31,752 nt of DNA, taken from the NCBI RefSeq assembly GCF_032854445.1, contig NW_027018392.1:1-31752 (forward strand). Reading direction: 5' to 3'. Position numbers and translations under genes: made by a program. Source of the DNA: Liolophura sinensis (taxonomy: Eukaryota; Mollusca; Polyplacophora; Chitonida; Chitonidae). Below the pieces are notes generated by a model. The model was not told the origin of the DNA and made no database searches. It worked only from the letters and a program-made list of their open reading frames with translations. Positions 11,234 to 22,681 of this stretch are shown piece by piece (within the stretch, counting starts at the first letter, position 1; each line of letters begins with the position of its first letter).

Positions 11234-11783
11234 ATGATCATTTATGTCATAATCACGTGCACAGCAACGGCTCTTACTCCATGGAAACCAGGGGAAATTT
11301 GCAATTTTTCAACAGCTGCCGATACCTGGCTGAATTCCGCATCTTTTGGCACCTTATTCATGTGGGTCTGTGGTCAGTTTGTACTTTTTACAGCAGACTG
11401 TATCAAGTACCTTGTGTTTTTTATGTACAAGTGTTCTGGATTTCTACACGTAGATAAAGACATTGAGATTGTCTTGCACTTAGAAGTAAGGCAATTGCTG
11501 GGTGAGTTAAATGGGCTTAGCAAAAAGATTTCAGGTCTTCTGGGCTACCGAAGGGCACATAACATATAGTCAAAAGTTGAATATAGTAATGACCAGTCGC
11601 GATTGTACAGAGTACAGTGTAGCCGATTTCAATTAACAAAAAGACCAGGCAAAAATTCAAAAGTGAAAAAACTGTTCCAGTGCTGCTGGTAAGAGGCTAA
11701 TTCGACGTATTTTGTGACGAGAAATCGAATGGTGCAAACCGCGTTGCTCTCCGACCAATACTTTTGGCTGTAGTGACAATTGA
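11234..11783 (+). repeat. Monomer 21, class P (550 bp)
   Basis: Left part twins monomer 31 (GGCTGAATTCC, CTGGATTTC). Extra G in CCAGGGGAAATT and extra T in CAGTTTGTAC. Right part differs from monomer 31. Confidence 0.92.
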
Positions 11784-12332
11784 ATGATCATTTATGTCAT
11801 AATCACGTGCCCAGCAACGGCTCTTACTCCATGGAAACCAGGGAAATTTGCAATTTTGCAACAGCTGCCGATGCCTGGCTCAATTCCGCATCTTTTGGCA
11901 CCTTACTGAACTGGGTCAGTGTTCAGTTGTACTTATTACAGCAGACTGTATCAAGTACCTTGTGTTTTTCACGTACAAACGGTGTGGTTTTTCTACACGT
12001 AGATAAAGACATTGAGATTGTCTTGCACTTAGAAGTAAGGCAATTGCTGGGTGAGTTAAATGGGCTGAGCCCAAAGATTTCAGGTCTTCTGGGCTACCGA
12101 AGGGCACATAACTTATAGTAAAAAGTTGAATATAGTAATGACCAGTCGCGATTGTACAGAGTAGAGTGTAGCCAATTTCAATTAACAAAAAGACCAGGCA
12201 AAAATGCAAAATTAGAAAAATTGTTCCAGTGCTGCTGGTAAGAGGCTAATCCGACGTATTTTGTGACGAGAATTCGAATGGTGCAAACCGCGTTGCTCTC
12301 CGACCAATACTTTTGGCTGTAGCGACAATTGA
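11784..12332 (+). repeat. Monomer 22, class R (549 bp)
   Basis: ACTGAACTGGGTCAG, shared with monomer 28. Tail AGTAAAAAGTTG and AATTAGAAAAATTG recur in units 2, 12, 22 and 28. Private GTACTTATTACAG and GAGTAGAG. Confidence 0.92.
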
Positions 12333-12881
12333 ATGATCATTGATGTCATAATCACGTTCCCAGCAACGGCTCTTACTCCATGGAAACCAGGGATATTTGC
12401 AATTTTTTAACAGCTGCCGATGCCTGGCCCAATTCCGCATCTTTTGGCACCTTATAAATGTGGGTCAGTGTTTAGTTGTACTTTTTACAGCAGACTGTAT
12501 CAAGTACCTTGTGTTTTTTATGTACAAATTTTCTGGTTTTTCTACACGTAGATAAAGACATTGAGATTGTCTTGGACTTAGAATTAAGGCAATTGCTGGG
12601 TGAGTTAAATGGGCTTAGCCCAAAGATTTGACGTCTTCTGGGCTACCGAAGGGCACATAACATATAGTCAAATGTTACATATAGTAATGACCAGTCGCAA
12701 TGGTACATAGTACAGTGTAGCCGATTTCAATTAACAAAAAGACCAGGCAAAAATGCAAAATTGGAAAAATTGTTCCAGTGCTGCTGGTAAGAGGCTAATC
12801 CGACGTATTTTGTGACGAGAAATCGAATGGTGCAAACCGCGTTGCTCTCCGACCAATACTTGTGCCTGTAGTGAAAATTGA
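12333..12881 (+). repeat. Monomer 23, class Q (549 bp)
   Basis: Start of the trimer block. Shares GTCGCAATGGTACATAG with monomer 26 and ends with TAGTGAAAATTG. CACGTTCC destroys the CACGTG site. Confidence 0.92.
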
Positions 12882-13430
12882 ATGATCATTTATGTCATAA
12901 TCACGTGCACAGCAACGGCTCTTACTCCATGGAAACCAGGGAAATTTGCAATTTTTCAACAGCTGCCGATACCTGGCTCAATTCCGCATCTTTTGGCACC
13001 TTATTCATGTGGGTCTGTGGTCAGTTGTACTTTTTACAGCAGACTGTATCAAGTACCTTGTGTTTTTTATGTACAAATGGTGTGGTTTTTCTACACGTAG
13101 ATAAAGACACTGAGATTGTCTTGGACTTAGAAGTAAGACAATTGCTGGGTGAGTTAAATGGGCTTAGCCAAATGATTTCAGGTCTTCTGGGCTACCGAAG
13201 GGCACATAACTTATAGTCAAAAGTTGAATATAGTAATGACCAGTCGCGATTGTACAGAGTACAGTGTAGCCGATTTCAATTAACCAAAAGGACCAGGTAA
13301 AATGCAAAAGTGGAAAACCTGTTCCAGTGCTGCAGGTAAGAGGCTAATCCGACGTATTTTGTGACGACAAATCGAATGGTGCAAACCGCGGTTCTCTCCG
13401 ACCAATACTTTTGGCTGTAGTGACAATTCA
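12882..13430 (+). repeat. Monomer 24, class P (549 bp)
   Basis: Partner of monomer 27 (GACACTGAGATTG, TTGGACTTAG, GACGACAAATCG). Private AACCAAAAGGACC, CTGCAGGTAAG and CCGCGGTTCTCTC. Confidence 0.92.
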
Positions 13431-13979
13431 ATGATCATTTATGTCATAATCACGTGCACAGCAACGGCTCTTACTCCATGGAAACCAGGGAAATTGCAAT
13501 TTTGCAACAGCTGCCGATGCCTGGCTCAATTCCGCATCTTTTGGCACCTTACTGAAGTGGGTCAGTGTTCAGTTGTACTTTTTACAGCAGACTGTATCAA
13601 GTACCTTGTGTTTTTCACGTACAAATGGTGTGGTTTTTCTACACGTAGATAAAGACATTGAGATTGTCTTGCACTTAGAAGTAAGGCAATTGCTGGTGAG
13701 TGAAATGGGCTTAAACCCAAAGATTTCAGGTCTTCTGGGCTACCGAAGGGCACATAACTTATAGTCAAAAGTTGAATATAGTAATGACCAGTCGCGATTG
13801 TACAGAGTACAGTGTAGCCGATTTCAATTAACAAAAAGACCAGATAAAAATGAAAAAATTAGAATAATTGTTCCAGTGCTGCTGGTAAGAGGCTAATCCG
13901 ACGTATTTTGTGACGAGAATTCGAATGGTGCAAAACCGCGTTGCTCTCCGACCAATACTTTGGCTGTAGCGACAATTGA
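13431..13979 (+). repeat. Monomer 25, class R (549 bp)
   Basis: Third element of the trimer, partner of 28. One T lost in GGGAAATTGC. CTGGTGAGTGAAATGGG and CTTAAACCC are private. Tail AGAATTCGAATGG as in monomers 12, 18 and 22. Confidence 0.92.
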
Positions 13980-14526
13980 ATGGTCATTGATGTCATAATC
14001 ACGTGCCCAGCAACGGCTCTTACTCCATGGAAACCAGGGATATTTGCAATTTTTTAACAGGCCAATGCCTGGCCCAATTCCGCATCTTTTGGCACCTTAT
14101 AAATGTGGGTCAGTGTTTAGTTGTACTTTTTACAGCAGACTGTATCAAGTACCTTGTGTTTTTTATGTACAAATGGTCTGGTTTTTCTACACGTAGATAA
14201 AGACATTGAGATTGTCTTGGACTTAGAAGTAAGGCAATCGCTGGGTGAGTTAAATGGGCTTAGCCCAAAGATTTGACGTCTTCTGGGCTACCGAAGGGCA
14301 CATAACATATAGTCAAAAGTTACATATAGTAATGACCAGTCGCAATGGTACATAGTACAGTGTAGCCGATTTCAATTAACAAAAAGACCAGGCAAAAATG
14401 CAAAATTGGAAAAATTGTTCCAGTGCTGCTGGTAAGAGGCTAATCCGACGTATTTTGTGACGAGAAATCGAGTGGTGCAAACCGCGTTGCTCTCCGACCA
14501 ATACTTGTGCCTGTAGTGAAAATTGA
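13980..14526 (+). repeat. Monomer 26, class Q (547 bp)
   Basis: Partner of 23, offset 1647 bp. TTAACAGGCCAATGCC replaces the usual CAGCTGCCGATGCC (net loss of 2 bp). The anchor reads ATGGTCATT. Confidence 0.92.
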
Positions 14527-15075
14527 ATGATCATTTATGTCATAATCACGTGCACAGCAACGGCTCTTACTCCATGGAAACCAGGGAAATTTGCAATTTT
14601 TCAACAGCTGCCGATACCAGGCTCAATTCCGCATCTTTGGCACCTTATTCATGTGGGTCTGTGGTCAGTTGTACTTTTTACAGCAGACTGTATCAAGTAC
14701 CTTGTGTTTTTTATGTACAAATGGTGTGGTTTTTCTACACGTAGATAAAGACACTGAGATTGTGTTGGACTTAGAAGTAAGACAATTGCTGGGTGAGTTA
14801 AATGGGCTTAGTTGAACTGATTTGACGTCTTCTGGGCTACCGAAGGGCACATAACTTATAGTCAAAATTTGAATATAGTAATGACCAGTCGCGATTGTAC
14901 AGAGTACAGTGTAGCCGATTTCAATTAACAAAAAGACCAGGTAAAAATGTAAAAGTGGAAAACCTGTTCCAGTGCTGCTGGTAAGAGGCTAATCCGACGT
15001 ATTTTGTGACGACAAATCGAATGGTGCAAACCGCGTTGCTCTCCGACCAATACTTTTGGCTGTAGTGACAATTGA
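14527..15075 (+). repeat. Monomer 27, class P (549 bp)
   Basis: Partner of 24. AGTTGAACTGATTTGACG destroys one arm of the hairpin. One T lost in CATCTTTGGCAC. Confidence 0.92.
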
Positions 15076-15624
15076 ATGATCATTTATGTCATAATCACGT
15101 GCACAGCAACGGCTCTTACTCCATGGAAACCAGGGAAATTTGCAATTTTGCAACAGCTGCCGATGCCTGGCTCAATTCCGCATCTTTTGGCACCTTACTG
15201 AACTGGGTCAGTGTTCAGTTGTACTTTTTACAGCAGACTGTATCAAGTACCTTGTGTTTTTCACGTACAAACGGTGTGGTTTTTCTACACGTAGATAAAG
15301 ACATTGAGATTGTCTTGCACTTAGAAGTAAGACAATTGCTGGGTGAGTTAAATGGGCTTAGCCCAAAGATTTCAGGTCTTCTGGGCTACCGAAGGGCACA
15401 TAACTTATAGTAAAAAGTTGAATGTAGTAATGACCAGTCGCGATTGTACAGAGTACAGTGTAGCCGATTTCAATTAACAAAAAGACCAGGCAAAAATGCA
15501 AAATTAGAAAAATTGTTCCAGTGCTGCTGGTAAGAGGCTAATCCGACGTATTTTGTGACAAGAAATCGAATGGTGCAAACCGCGTTGCTCTCCGACCAAT
15601 ACTTTTGGCTGTAGTGACAATTGA
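15076..15624 (+). repeat. Monomer 28, class R (549 bp)
   Basis: Partner of 25 and 22 (ACTGAACTGGGTCAG; AGTAAAAAGTTG tail). The 112-codon frame is open. Confidence 0.92.
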
Positions 15625-16172
15625 ATGATCATTGATGTCATAATCACGTGCCCAGCAACGGCTTTTACTCCATGGAAACCAGGGATAGTTGCAATTTTTA
15701 ACAGCTGCCGATGCCTGCCCTAATTACGCATCTTTTGGCACCTTATAAATGTGGGTCAGTGTTTAGTTGTACTTTTTACAGCAGACTGTGTCAAGTACCT
15801 TGTGTTTTTCATGTACAAATGGTGTGGTTTTTCTACACGTAGATAAAGACATTGAGATTGTCTTGCACTTAGAAGTAAGGCAATTGCTGGTGAGTTAAAT
15901 GGGCTTAGCCAAAAGATTTGACGTCTTCTGGGCTACCGAAGGGCACATAACATATAGTCAAAAGTTGAATATAGTAATGACCAGTCGCGATGGGACATAG
16001 TACAGTGTAGCCGATTTCAATTAACAAAAAAGACCAGGCAAAAATGCAAAATTGGAAAAATTGTTCCAGTGCTGCTGGTAAGAGGCTAATCCGACGTATT
16101 TTGTGACGCGAAATCGAATGGTGCAAACCGCGTTGCTCTCCGACCAATACTTTTGCCTGTAGTGACAATTGA
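15625..16172 (+). repeat. Monomer 29, class Q (548 bp)
   Basis: Twin of monomer 19, 5484 bp away. ACTGTGTCAAG, CTGGTGAGTT and an extra A in AACAAAAAAGACC are private. Confidence 0.93.
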
Positions 16173-16720
16173 ATGATCATTTATGTCATAATCACGTGCC
16201 CAGCAACGGCTCTTACTCCATGGAAACCAGGGATATTGCAATTTTTCAACAGCTGCCGATACCTGGCTGAATTCCGCATCTTTTGGCACTTTATAAATGT
16301 GGGTCTGTGGTCAGTTGTACTTTTTACAGCAGACTGTATCAAGTACCTTGTGTTTTTCACGTACAAATGGTGTGGTTTTTCTACACGTAGATAAAGACAT
16401 TGAGATTGTCTTGCACTTAGAAGTAAGGCAATTGCTGGGTGAGTTAAATGGGCTTGGCCCAAAGATTTCAGGTCTTCTGAGCTACCGAAGGGCACATAAC
16501 TTATAGTCAAAAGTTGAATATAGTAATGACCAGTCGCGATTGTACAGAGTACATTGTAGCCGATTTCAAATAACAAAAAGACCAGGGAAAAATGCAAAAG
16601 TGGAAAAACTGTTCCAGAGCTACTGATAAGAGGCTAATTCGACGTATTTTGTGACGAGAAATCGAATGGTGCAAACCGCGTTGCTCTCCGACCAATACTT
16701 TTGGCTGTAGTGACAATTGA
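16173..16720 (+). repeat. Monomer 30, Q/P hybrid (548 bp)
   Basis: Twin of monomer 20 with the same Q/P junction and CTGAGCTACCG. One T lost in GGGATATTGC; TTCCAGAGCTACTG is private. Confidence 0.93.
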
Positions 16721-17268
16721 ATGATCATTTATGTCATAATCACGTGCACAGCAACGGCTCTTACTCCATGGAAACCAGGGAAATTTGCAATTTTTCAACA
16801 GCTGCCGATACCTGGCTGAATTCCGCATCTTTTGGCACCTTATTCATGTGGGTCTGTGGTCAGTTGTACTTTTTACAGCAGACTGTATCAAGTACCTTGT
16901 GTTTTTTATGTACAAGTGGTCTGGATTTCTACACGTAGATAAAGGCATTGAGATTGTCTTGGACATAGAAGTAAGACAATTGCTGGGTGAGTTAAATGGG
17001 CTTAGTTGAAAGATTTGACGTCTTCTGGGCTACCGAAGGGCACATAACTTATAGTCAAAAGTTGAATATAGTAATGACCAGCCGCGATTGTACAGAGTAC
17101 AGTGTAGCCGATTTCAATTAACAAAAAGACCAGGTAAAAATGCAAAAGTGGAAAACATGTTCCAGTGCTGCTGGTAAGAGGCTAATCCGACGTATTTTGT
17201 GACGACAAATCGAATGGTGCAAACCGCGTTGCTCTCCGACCAATACTTTTGCCTGTAGTGACAATAAA
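16721..17268 (+). repeat. Monomer 31, class P (548 bp)
   Basis: Left part twins monomer 21. Right part resembles 27 and 34 (AGTTGAAAGATTTGACG, GACGACAAATCG). The copying boundary therefore falls inside this unit. Confidence 0.92.
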
Positions 17269-17814
17269 ATGATCATTTATGTCATAATTACTTGCACAGC
17301 AACGGCTCTTACTCCATGGAAACCAGGGAAATTTGCAATTTTGCAACAGCTGCCGATGCCTGGCTCAATTCCGCATCTTTTGGCTTATTCAAGTGGGTCG
17401 GTGTTCAGTTGTACTTTTTACAGCAGACTGTATCAAGTACCTTGTGTTTTTTACGTACAAACGGTGTGGTTTTTCTACACGTAGACAAAGACATTGAGAT
17501 TGTCTTGCACTTAGAAGTAAGGCAATTGCTGGGTGAGTTAAATGGGCTTAGCCCTAAGATTTCAGACCTTCTGGGCTACCGAAGGGCACATAACTTATAG
17601 TAAAAAGTTGAATATAGTAATGACCAGTCGCGATTGTACAGAGTACAGTGTAGCCGATTTCAATTAACAAAAAGACCAGGCAAAAATGCAAAAGTGGAAA
17701 AATTGTTCCAGTGCTGCTGGTAAGAGGCTAATCCGACGTATTTTGTGACGAGAAATCGAATGGTGCAAACCGCGTTGCTCTCCGACCAACACTTTTGGCT
17801 GTAGCGACAATTCA
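17269..17814 (+). repeat. Monomer 32, class R-like (546 bp)
   Basis: TTTTGGCTTATTCAAGTGG lacks 3 bp. TTACTTGCAC destroys CACGTG. CAGACCTTC is a private loop change. Confidence 0.92.
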
Positions 17815-18363
17815 ATGATCATTTATGCCATAATCAAATGCCCAGCAACGGCTCTTACTCCATGGAAACCAGGGATATTTGCAATTTTTTAACAGCTGCC
17901 AAGGCCTGGCCCAATTCCGCATCTTTTGGCACCTTATGAATGTGGGTCAGTGTTTAGTTGTACTTTTTACAGCAGACTGTATCAAGTACCTTGTGTTTTT
18001 CACGTACAAATGGTGTGGTTTTTCTACACGTAGATAAAGACAATGAGATTGTCTTGCACTTAGAAGTAAGGCAATTGCTGGGTGAGTTAAATGGGCTTAG
18101 CCCAAAGATTTCAGGTCTTCTGGGCTACCGAAGGGCACATAACATATAGTCTAAAATTGAATATAATACTGACCAGTCGCGATGGTACAGAGTACAGTGT
18201 AGCCGATTTCAATTAACAAAAAGACCAGGCAAAAATGCAAAAGTGGAAAAATTGTTCCAGTGCTGCTGGTAAGAGGCTAATCCGACGTATTTTGTGACGA
18301 GAAATCGAATGGTGCAAACCGCGTTGCTCTCCGACCAATACTTTTGCCTGTAGTGACAATTGA
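17815..18363 (+). repeat. Monomer 33, class Q (549 bp)
   Basis: TATGCCATAATCAAATGCCC removes CACGTG. Shares AGTCTAAA and GAATATAATACTGACC with monomers 35 and 39. Confidence 0.92.
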
Positions 18364-18888
18364 ATGATCATTTATGTCATAATCACGTGCCCAGCAACGG
18401 CTCTTACTCCATGGAAACCAGATATATTTGCAATTTTTTAACAGCTGCCGATGCCTGGCCAAATTCCACATCTTTTGGCACCTTATAAATGTGGGTCAGT
18501 GTTTAGTTGTACTTTTTACAACAGACTGTATCAAGTACCTTGTGTTTTTTATGTACAAACGGTGTGGTTTTTCTACACGTAGATAAAGACATTGAGATTG
18601 TCTTGCACTTAGAAGTAAGACAATTGCTGGGTGAGTTAAATGGGCTTAGTTGAATGATTTGACGTCTTCTGGGCTACCGAAGGGCACATAACTTATAGTC
18701 AAAAGTTGAATATAGTAATGACCAGTCGCGATTTTAATGAACAAAAAGACCAGGTAAAAATGCAAAAGTGGAAAACCTGTTCCAGTGCTGCTGGTAAGAG
18801 GCTAATCCGACGTATTTTGTGACGACAAATCGAATGGTGCAAACCGCGTTGCTCTCCGACCAATACTTTTGCCTGTAGTGACAATTGA
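18364..18888 (+). repeat. Monomer 34, class Q, 24-bp deletion (525 bp)
   Basis: Carries the internal deletion at 18729-18742. CCAGATATATTTGC and AATTCCACATC are shared with monomer 36. AGTTGAATGATTTGACG disrupts the hairpin. Confidence 0.94.
18729..18742 (+). other. 24-bp deletion junction, monomer 34
   Basis: CGATTTTAATGAAC replaces a segment in which two CGATT words lie exactly 24 bp apart. Removing one CGATT plus the sequence between gives this product, apart from two substitutions (C to T, T to G). This fits slippage or recombination between short direct repeats. Confidence 0.9.
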
Positions 18889-19437
18889 ATGATCTTTTAT
18901 GTCATAATCACGTACACGGCAACGGCTTTTACTCCATGGAAACCAGGGAAATTTGCAATTTTGCAACAGCTGCCGATACCAGGCTCAATTCCGCATCTTT
19001 TGGCACCTTATTCAGGTGGGTCTGTGGTCAGTTGTACTTTTTACAGCAGACTGTATCAAGTACCTTGTGTTTTTCATGTACAAATGGTGTGGTTTTTCTA
19101 CACGTAGATAAAGACAATGAGATTGTCTTGCACTTAGAAGTAAGGCAATTGCTGGGTGAGTTAAATGGGCTTAGCCCAAAGATTTCAGGTCTTCTGGGCT
19201 ACCGAAGGGCACATAACATATAGTCTAAAGTTGAATATAATACTGACCAGTCGCGATGGTACAGAGTACAGTGTAGCCGATTTCAATTAACAAAAAGACC
19301 AGGCAAAAATGCAAAAGTGGAAAAATTGTTCCAGTGCTGCTGGTAAGAGGCTAATCCGACGTATTTTGTGACGACAAATTGAATGGTGCAAACCGCGTTG
19401 CTCTCCGACCAACACTTTTGCCTGTAGTGACAATTGA
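18889..19437 (+). repeat. Monomer 35, class P (549 bp)
   Basis: First unit with the CACGTACACGG variant that marks later class P copies. TTCAGGTGGGTCTG and ATGATCTTTT are private. Confidence 0.92.
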
Positions 19438-19961
19438 ATGATTATTTATGTCATAATCACGTGCCCAGCAACGGCTCTTACTCCATGGAAACCAGATATA
19501 TTTGCAATTTTTTAACAGCTGCCGATGCCTAGCCAAATTCCACATCTTTTGGCACCTTATAAATGTGGGTCAGTGTTTAGTTGTACTTTTTACAGCAGAC
19601 TGTATCAAGTACCTTGTGTTTTTATGTACAAACGGTGTGGTTTTTCTACACGTAGATAAAGACATTGAGATTGTCTTGCACTTAGAAGTAAGACAATTGC
19701 TGGGTGAGTTAAATGGGCTTAGCCCAAAGATTTGACGTCTTCTGGGCTACCGAAGGGCACATAACTTACAGTCAAAAGTTGAATATAGTAATGACCAGTC
19801 GCGATTTTAATGAACAAAAAGACCAGGTAAAAATGCAAAAGTGGAAAACCTGTTCCAGTGCTGCTGGTAAGAGGCTAATCCGACGTATTTTGTGACGACA
19901 AATCGAATGGTGCAAACCGCGTTGCTCTCCGACCAATACTTTTGGCTGTAGTGACAATTGA
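19438..19961 (+). repeat. Monomer 36, class Q, 24-bp deletion (524 bp)
   Basis: Second deletion copy, 1074 bp after the first. Anchor ATGATTATT. One T lost before ATGTAC, and CTTACAGTC is private. Confidence 0.94.
19802..19815 (+). other. 24-bp deletion junction, monomer 36
   Basis: Same junction and same two substitutions as at 18729, so copied rather than independently formed. Confidence 0.9.
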
Positions 19962-20510
19962 ATGATCATTTATGTCATAATCACGTGCCCAGCAACGACT
20001 CTTACTCCATGGAAACCAGGGAAATTTGCAATTTTCCAACAGCTGCCGATACCTGGCTCAATTCCGAATCTTTTGGCACCTTTTTCAAGTGGTTCAGTGT
20101 TCAGTTGTACTTTTTACAGCAGGCTGTATCAAGTACCTTGTGTTTTTCACGTACAAATGGTGTGGTTTTTCTACACGTAGATAAAGACATTGAGATTGTC
20201 TTGCACTTAGAAGTAAGGCAATTGCTGGGTGAGTTAAATGGGCTTAGCCCAAAGATTTCAGGTCTTCTGGGCTACCGAAGGGCACATAACTTATAGTCAA
20301 AAGTTGAATATAGTAATGACCAGTCGCGATTGTACAGAGTACAGTGTAGCCGATTTCAATTAACAAAAAGACCAGGTAAAAATTCAAAAGTGGAAAACCT
20401 GTTCCAGTGCTGCTGGTAAGAGGCTAATCCGACGTATTTTGTGACGAGAAATCGAATGGTGCAAACCGCGTTGCTCTCCGACCAATACTTGTGACTGTAG
20501 TGACAATTGA
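19962..20510 (+). repeat. Monomer 37, class R-like (549 bp)
   Basis: Twin of monomer 41, 2172 bp away (CAACGACTC, TTTTCCAACAG, TTCCGAATC, TCAAGTGGTTCAG). CAGCAGGCTG is private. Confidence 0.93.
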
Positions 20511-21059
20511 ATGATCATTTATGTCATAATCACGTACACGGCAACGGCTCTTACTCCATGGAAACCAGGGAAATTTGCAATTTTTCAACAGCTGCCGATA
20601 CCAGGCTCTATTCCGCATCTTTTGGCACCTTATTCATGTGGGTCTGTGGTCAGTTGTACTTTTTACAGCAGACTGTATCAAGTACCTTGTGTTTTTCACG
20701 GACAAATGGTCTGGTTTTTCTACACGTAGATAAAGACATTGAGATTGTCTTGCACTTAGAAGTAAGGCAATTGCTGGGTGAGTTAAATGGGCTTAGCCCA
20801 AAGATTTCAGGTCTTCTGGGCTACCGAAGGGCACATAACTTATAGTCAAAAGTTGAATATAGTAATGACCAGTCGCGATTGTACAGAGTACAGTGTAGCC
20901 GATTTCAATTAACAAAAAGACCAGGCAAAAATTCAAAAGTGGAAAAACTGTTCCAGTGCTGCTGGTAAGAGGCTAATTCGACGTATTTTGTGACGAGAAA
21001 TCGAATGGTGCAAACCGCGTTGCTCTCCGACCAATACTTTTGGCTGTAGTGACAATTGA
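20511..21059 (+). repeat. Monomer 38, class P (549 bp)
   Basis: Twin of monomer 43, 2720 bp away, with 4 differences by eye in 549 bp. CACGTACACGG and GGCTCTATTCC. Confidence 0.94.
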
Positions 21060-21608
21060 ATGATCATTTATGTCATAATCACGTGCACAGCAACGGCTCT
21101 TACTCCATGGAAACCAGGGATATTTGCAATTTTTCAACAGCTGCCGATACCTGGCTCAATTCCGCATCTTTTGGCACCTTATTCATGTGGGTCTGTGGTC
21201 AGATGTACTTTTTACAGCAGACTGTATCAAGTACCTTGTGTTTTTTATGTACAAATGGTCTGGTTTTTCTACACGTAGATAAAGACACTGAGATTGTCTT
21301 CGACTTAGAAGTAAGACAATTGCTGGGTGAGTTAAATGGGCTTAGCCCAAAGATTTCAGGTCTTCTGGGCTACCGAAGGGCACATAACATATAGTCTAAA
21401 GTTGAATATAATACTGACCAGTCGCGATGGTACAGAGTACAGTGTAGCCGATTTCAATTAACAAAAAGACCAGGCAAAAATGCAAAAGTGGAAAAATTGT
21501 TCCAGTGCTGCTGATAAGAGGCTAATCCGACGTATTTTGTGACGAGAAATCGAATGGTGCAATCCGCGTTGCTCTCCGACCAATACATTTGCCTGTAGTG
21601 ACAATTGA
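21060..21608 (+). repeat. Monomer 39, class P (549 bp)
   Basis: Partner of 44 (GACACTGAG, CTTCGACTTAG, CTGCTGATAAGAGG, TACATTTGCCTG). Its second part carries the ATAATACTGACC variant of 33 and 35, so it is mosaic. Confidence 0.92.
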
Positions 21609-22133
21609 ATTATTATTTATGTCATAATTACGTGCCCCGCAACGGCTCTTACTCCATGGAAACCAGGGATATTTGCAATTTTTTAACAGCTGCCGATGCC
21701 TGGCCAAATTCCGCATCTTTTGGCACCTTATAAATGTGGGTCAGTGTTTAGTTGTACTTTTTACAGCAGACTGTATCAAGTACCTTGTGTTTTTTATGTA
21801 CAAACGGTGTGGTTTTTCTACACGTAGATAAAGACATTGAGATTGTCTTGCACTTAGAAGTAAGACAATTGCTGTGTGAGTTAAATGGGCTTAGCCCAAA
21901 GATTTGACGTCTTCTGGGCTACCGAAGGGCACATAACTTATAGTCAAAAGTTAAATATAGTAATGACCAGTCGCGATTTTAATGAACAAAAAGACCAGGT
22001 AAAAATGCAAAAGTGGAAAACCTGTTCCAGTGCTGCTGGTAAGAGGCTAATCCGACGTATTTTGTGACGACAAATCGAATGGTGCAAACCGCGTTGCTCT
22101 CCGACCAATACTGTTGCCTGTAGTGACAATTGA
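21609..22133 (+). repeat. Monomer 40, class Q, 24-bp deletion (525 bp)
   Basis: Third deletion copy. ATTATTATTTATG anchor and ATTACGTGCCCCGC are shared with 45. CTGTGTGAG and GTTAAATATAG are private. Confidence 0.94.
21974..21987 (+). other. 24-bp deletion junction, monomer 40
   Basis: Third copy of the same junction. The partner unit 45 lacks it. Confidence 0.9.
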
Positions 22134-22681
22134 ATGATCATTTATGTCATAATCACGTGCCCAGCAACGACTCTTACTCCATGGAAACCAGGGAAATTTG
22201 CAATTTTCCAACAGCTGCCGATACCTGGCTCAATTCCGAATCTTTTGGCACCTTATTCAAGTGGTTCAGTGTTCAGTTGTACTTTTTACAGCAGACTGTA
22301 TCAAGTACCTTGTGTTTTTCACGTACAAATGGTGTGGTTTTTCTACACGTAGATAAAGACATTGAGATTGTCTTGCACTTAGAAGTAAGGCAATTGCTGG
22401 GTGAGTTAAATGGGCTTAGCCCAAAGATTTCAGGTCTTCTGGGCTACCGAAGGGCACATAACTTATAGTCAAAAGTTGAATATAGTAATGACCAGTCGCG
22501 ATTGTACAGAGTACAGTGTAGCCGATTTCAATTAACAAAAAGACCAGGCAAAAATGCAAAATGGAAAAATTGTTCCAGTGCTGCTGGTAAGAGGCTAATC
22601 CGACGTATTTTGTGACGAGAAATCGAATGGTGCAAACCGCGTTGCTCTCCGACCAATACTTGTTCCTGTAGTGACAATTGA
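22134..22681 (+). repeat. Monomer 41, class R-like (548 bp)
   Basis: Twin of 37. The tail has GCAAAATGGAAAAATTG (one base short) and CTTGTTCCTG. Confidence 0.93.

Larger units (their letters stand above)
10141..11480 (+). repeat. Ten-unit repeat, copy 1 (pair 15625-16965)
   Basis: Monomers 19, 20 and the first part of 21 recur as 29, 30 and the first part of 31 at offsets of 5484-5488 bp. The rare variants (CCCTAATTACGC, the Q/P junction, CTGAGCTACC, CTACTGATAAG, CTGGATTTC) keep their order. The right boundary is approximate. Confidence 0.88.
12333..15624 (+). repeat. Trimer higher-order repeat, two copies
   Basis: Monomers 23-24-25 (classes Q, P, R) recur as 26-27-28 with 1645-1647 bp offsets. 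Linked variants are GTCGCAATGGTACATAG and TAGTGAAAATTG in the Q tail, GACACTGAG in P, and the class R site. Monomer 22 is a further R copy on the left. Confidence 0.88.
15625..16965 (+). repeat. Ten-unit repeat, copy 2 (pair 10141-11480)
   Basis: Later copy of the monomer 19-21 block. It diverges in the second part of monomer 31, where variants switch to those of 27 and 34. Confidence 0.88.
17815..19961 (+). repeat. Dimer repeat with deletion unit, two copies
   Basis: Monomers 33-34 and 35-36 share AATATAATACTGACC in the first unit and CCAGATATATTTGC, AATTCCACATC and the 24-bp deletion in the second. The offset is 1074 bp, which is 1098 minus 24. The first units differ in class (33 is Q, 35 is P), so only their tails are paired. 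Confidence 0.82.

Noticed and set aside
16181-16597. Minus-strand open frame of 138 codons, the longest in the window
   Set aside because: It arises only because small indels in monomer 30 join two frames; other units do not keep it, and the hydrophobic stretches come from A+T-rich sequence. No promoter or family match is visible.
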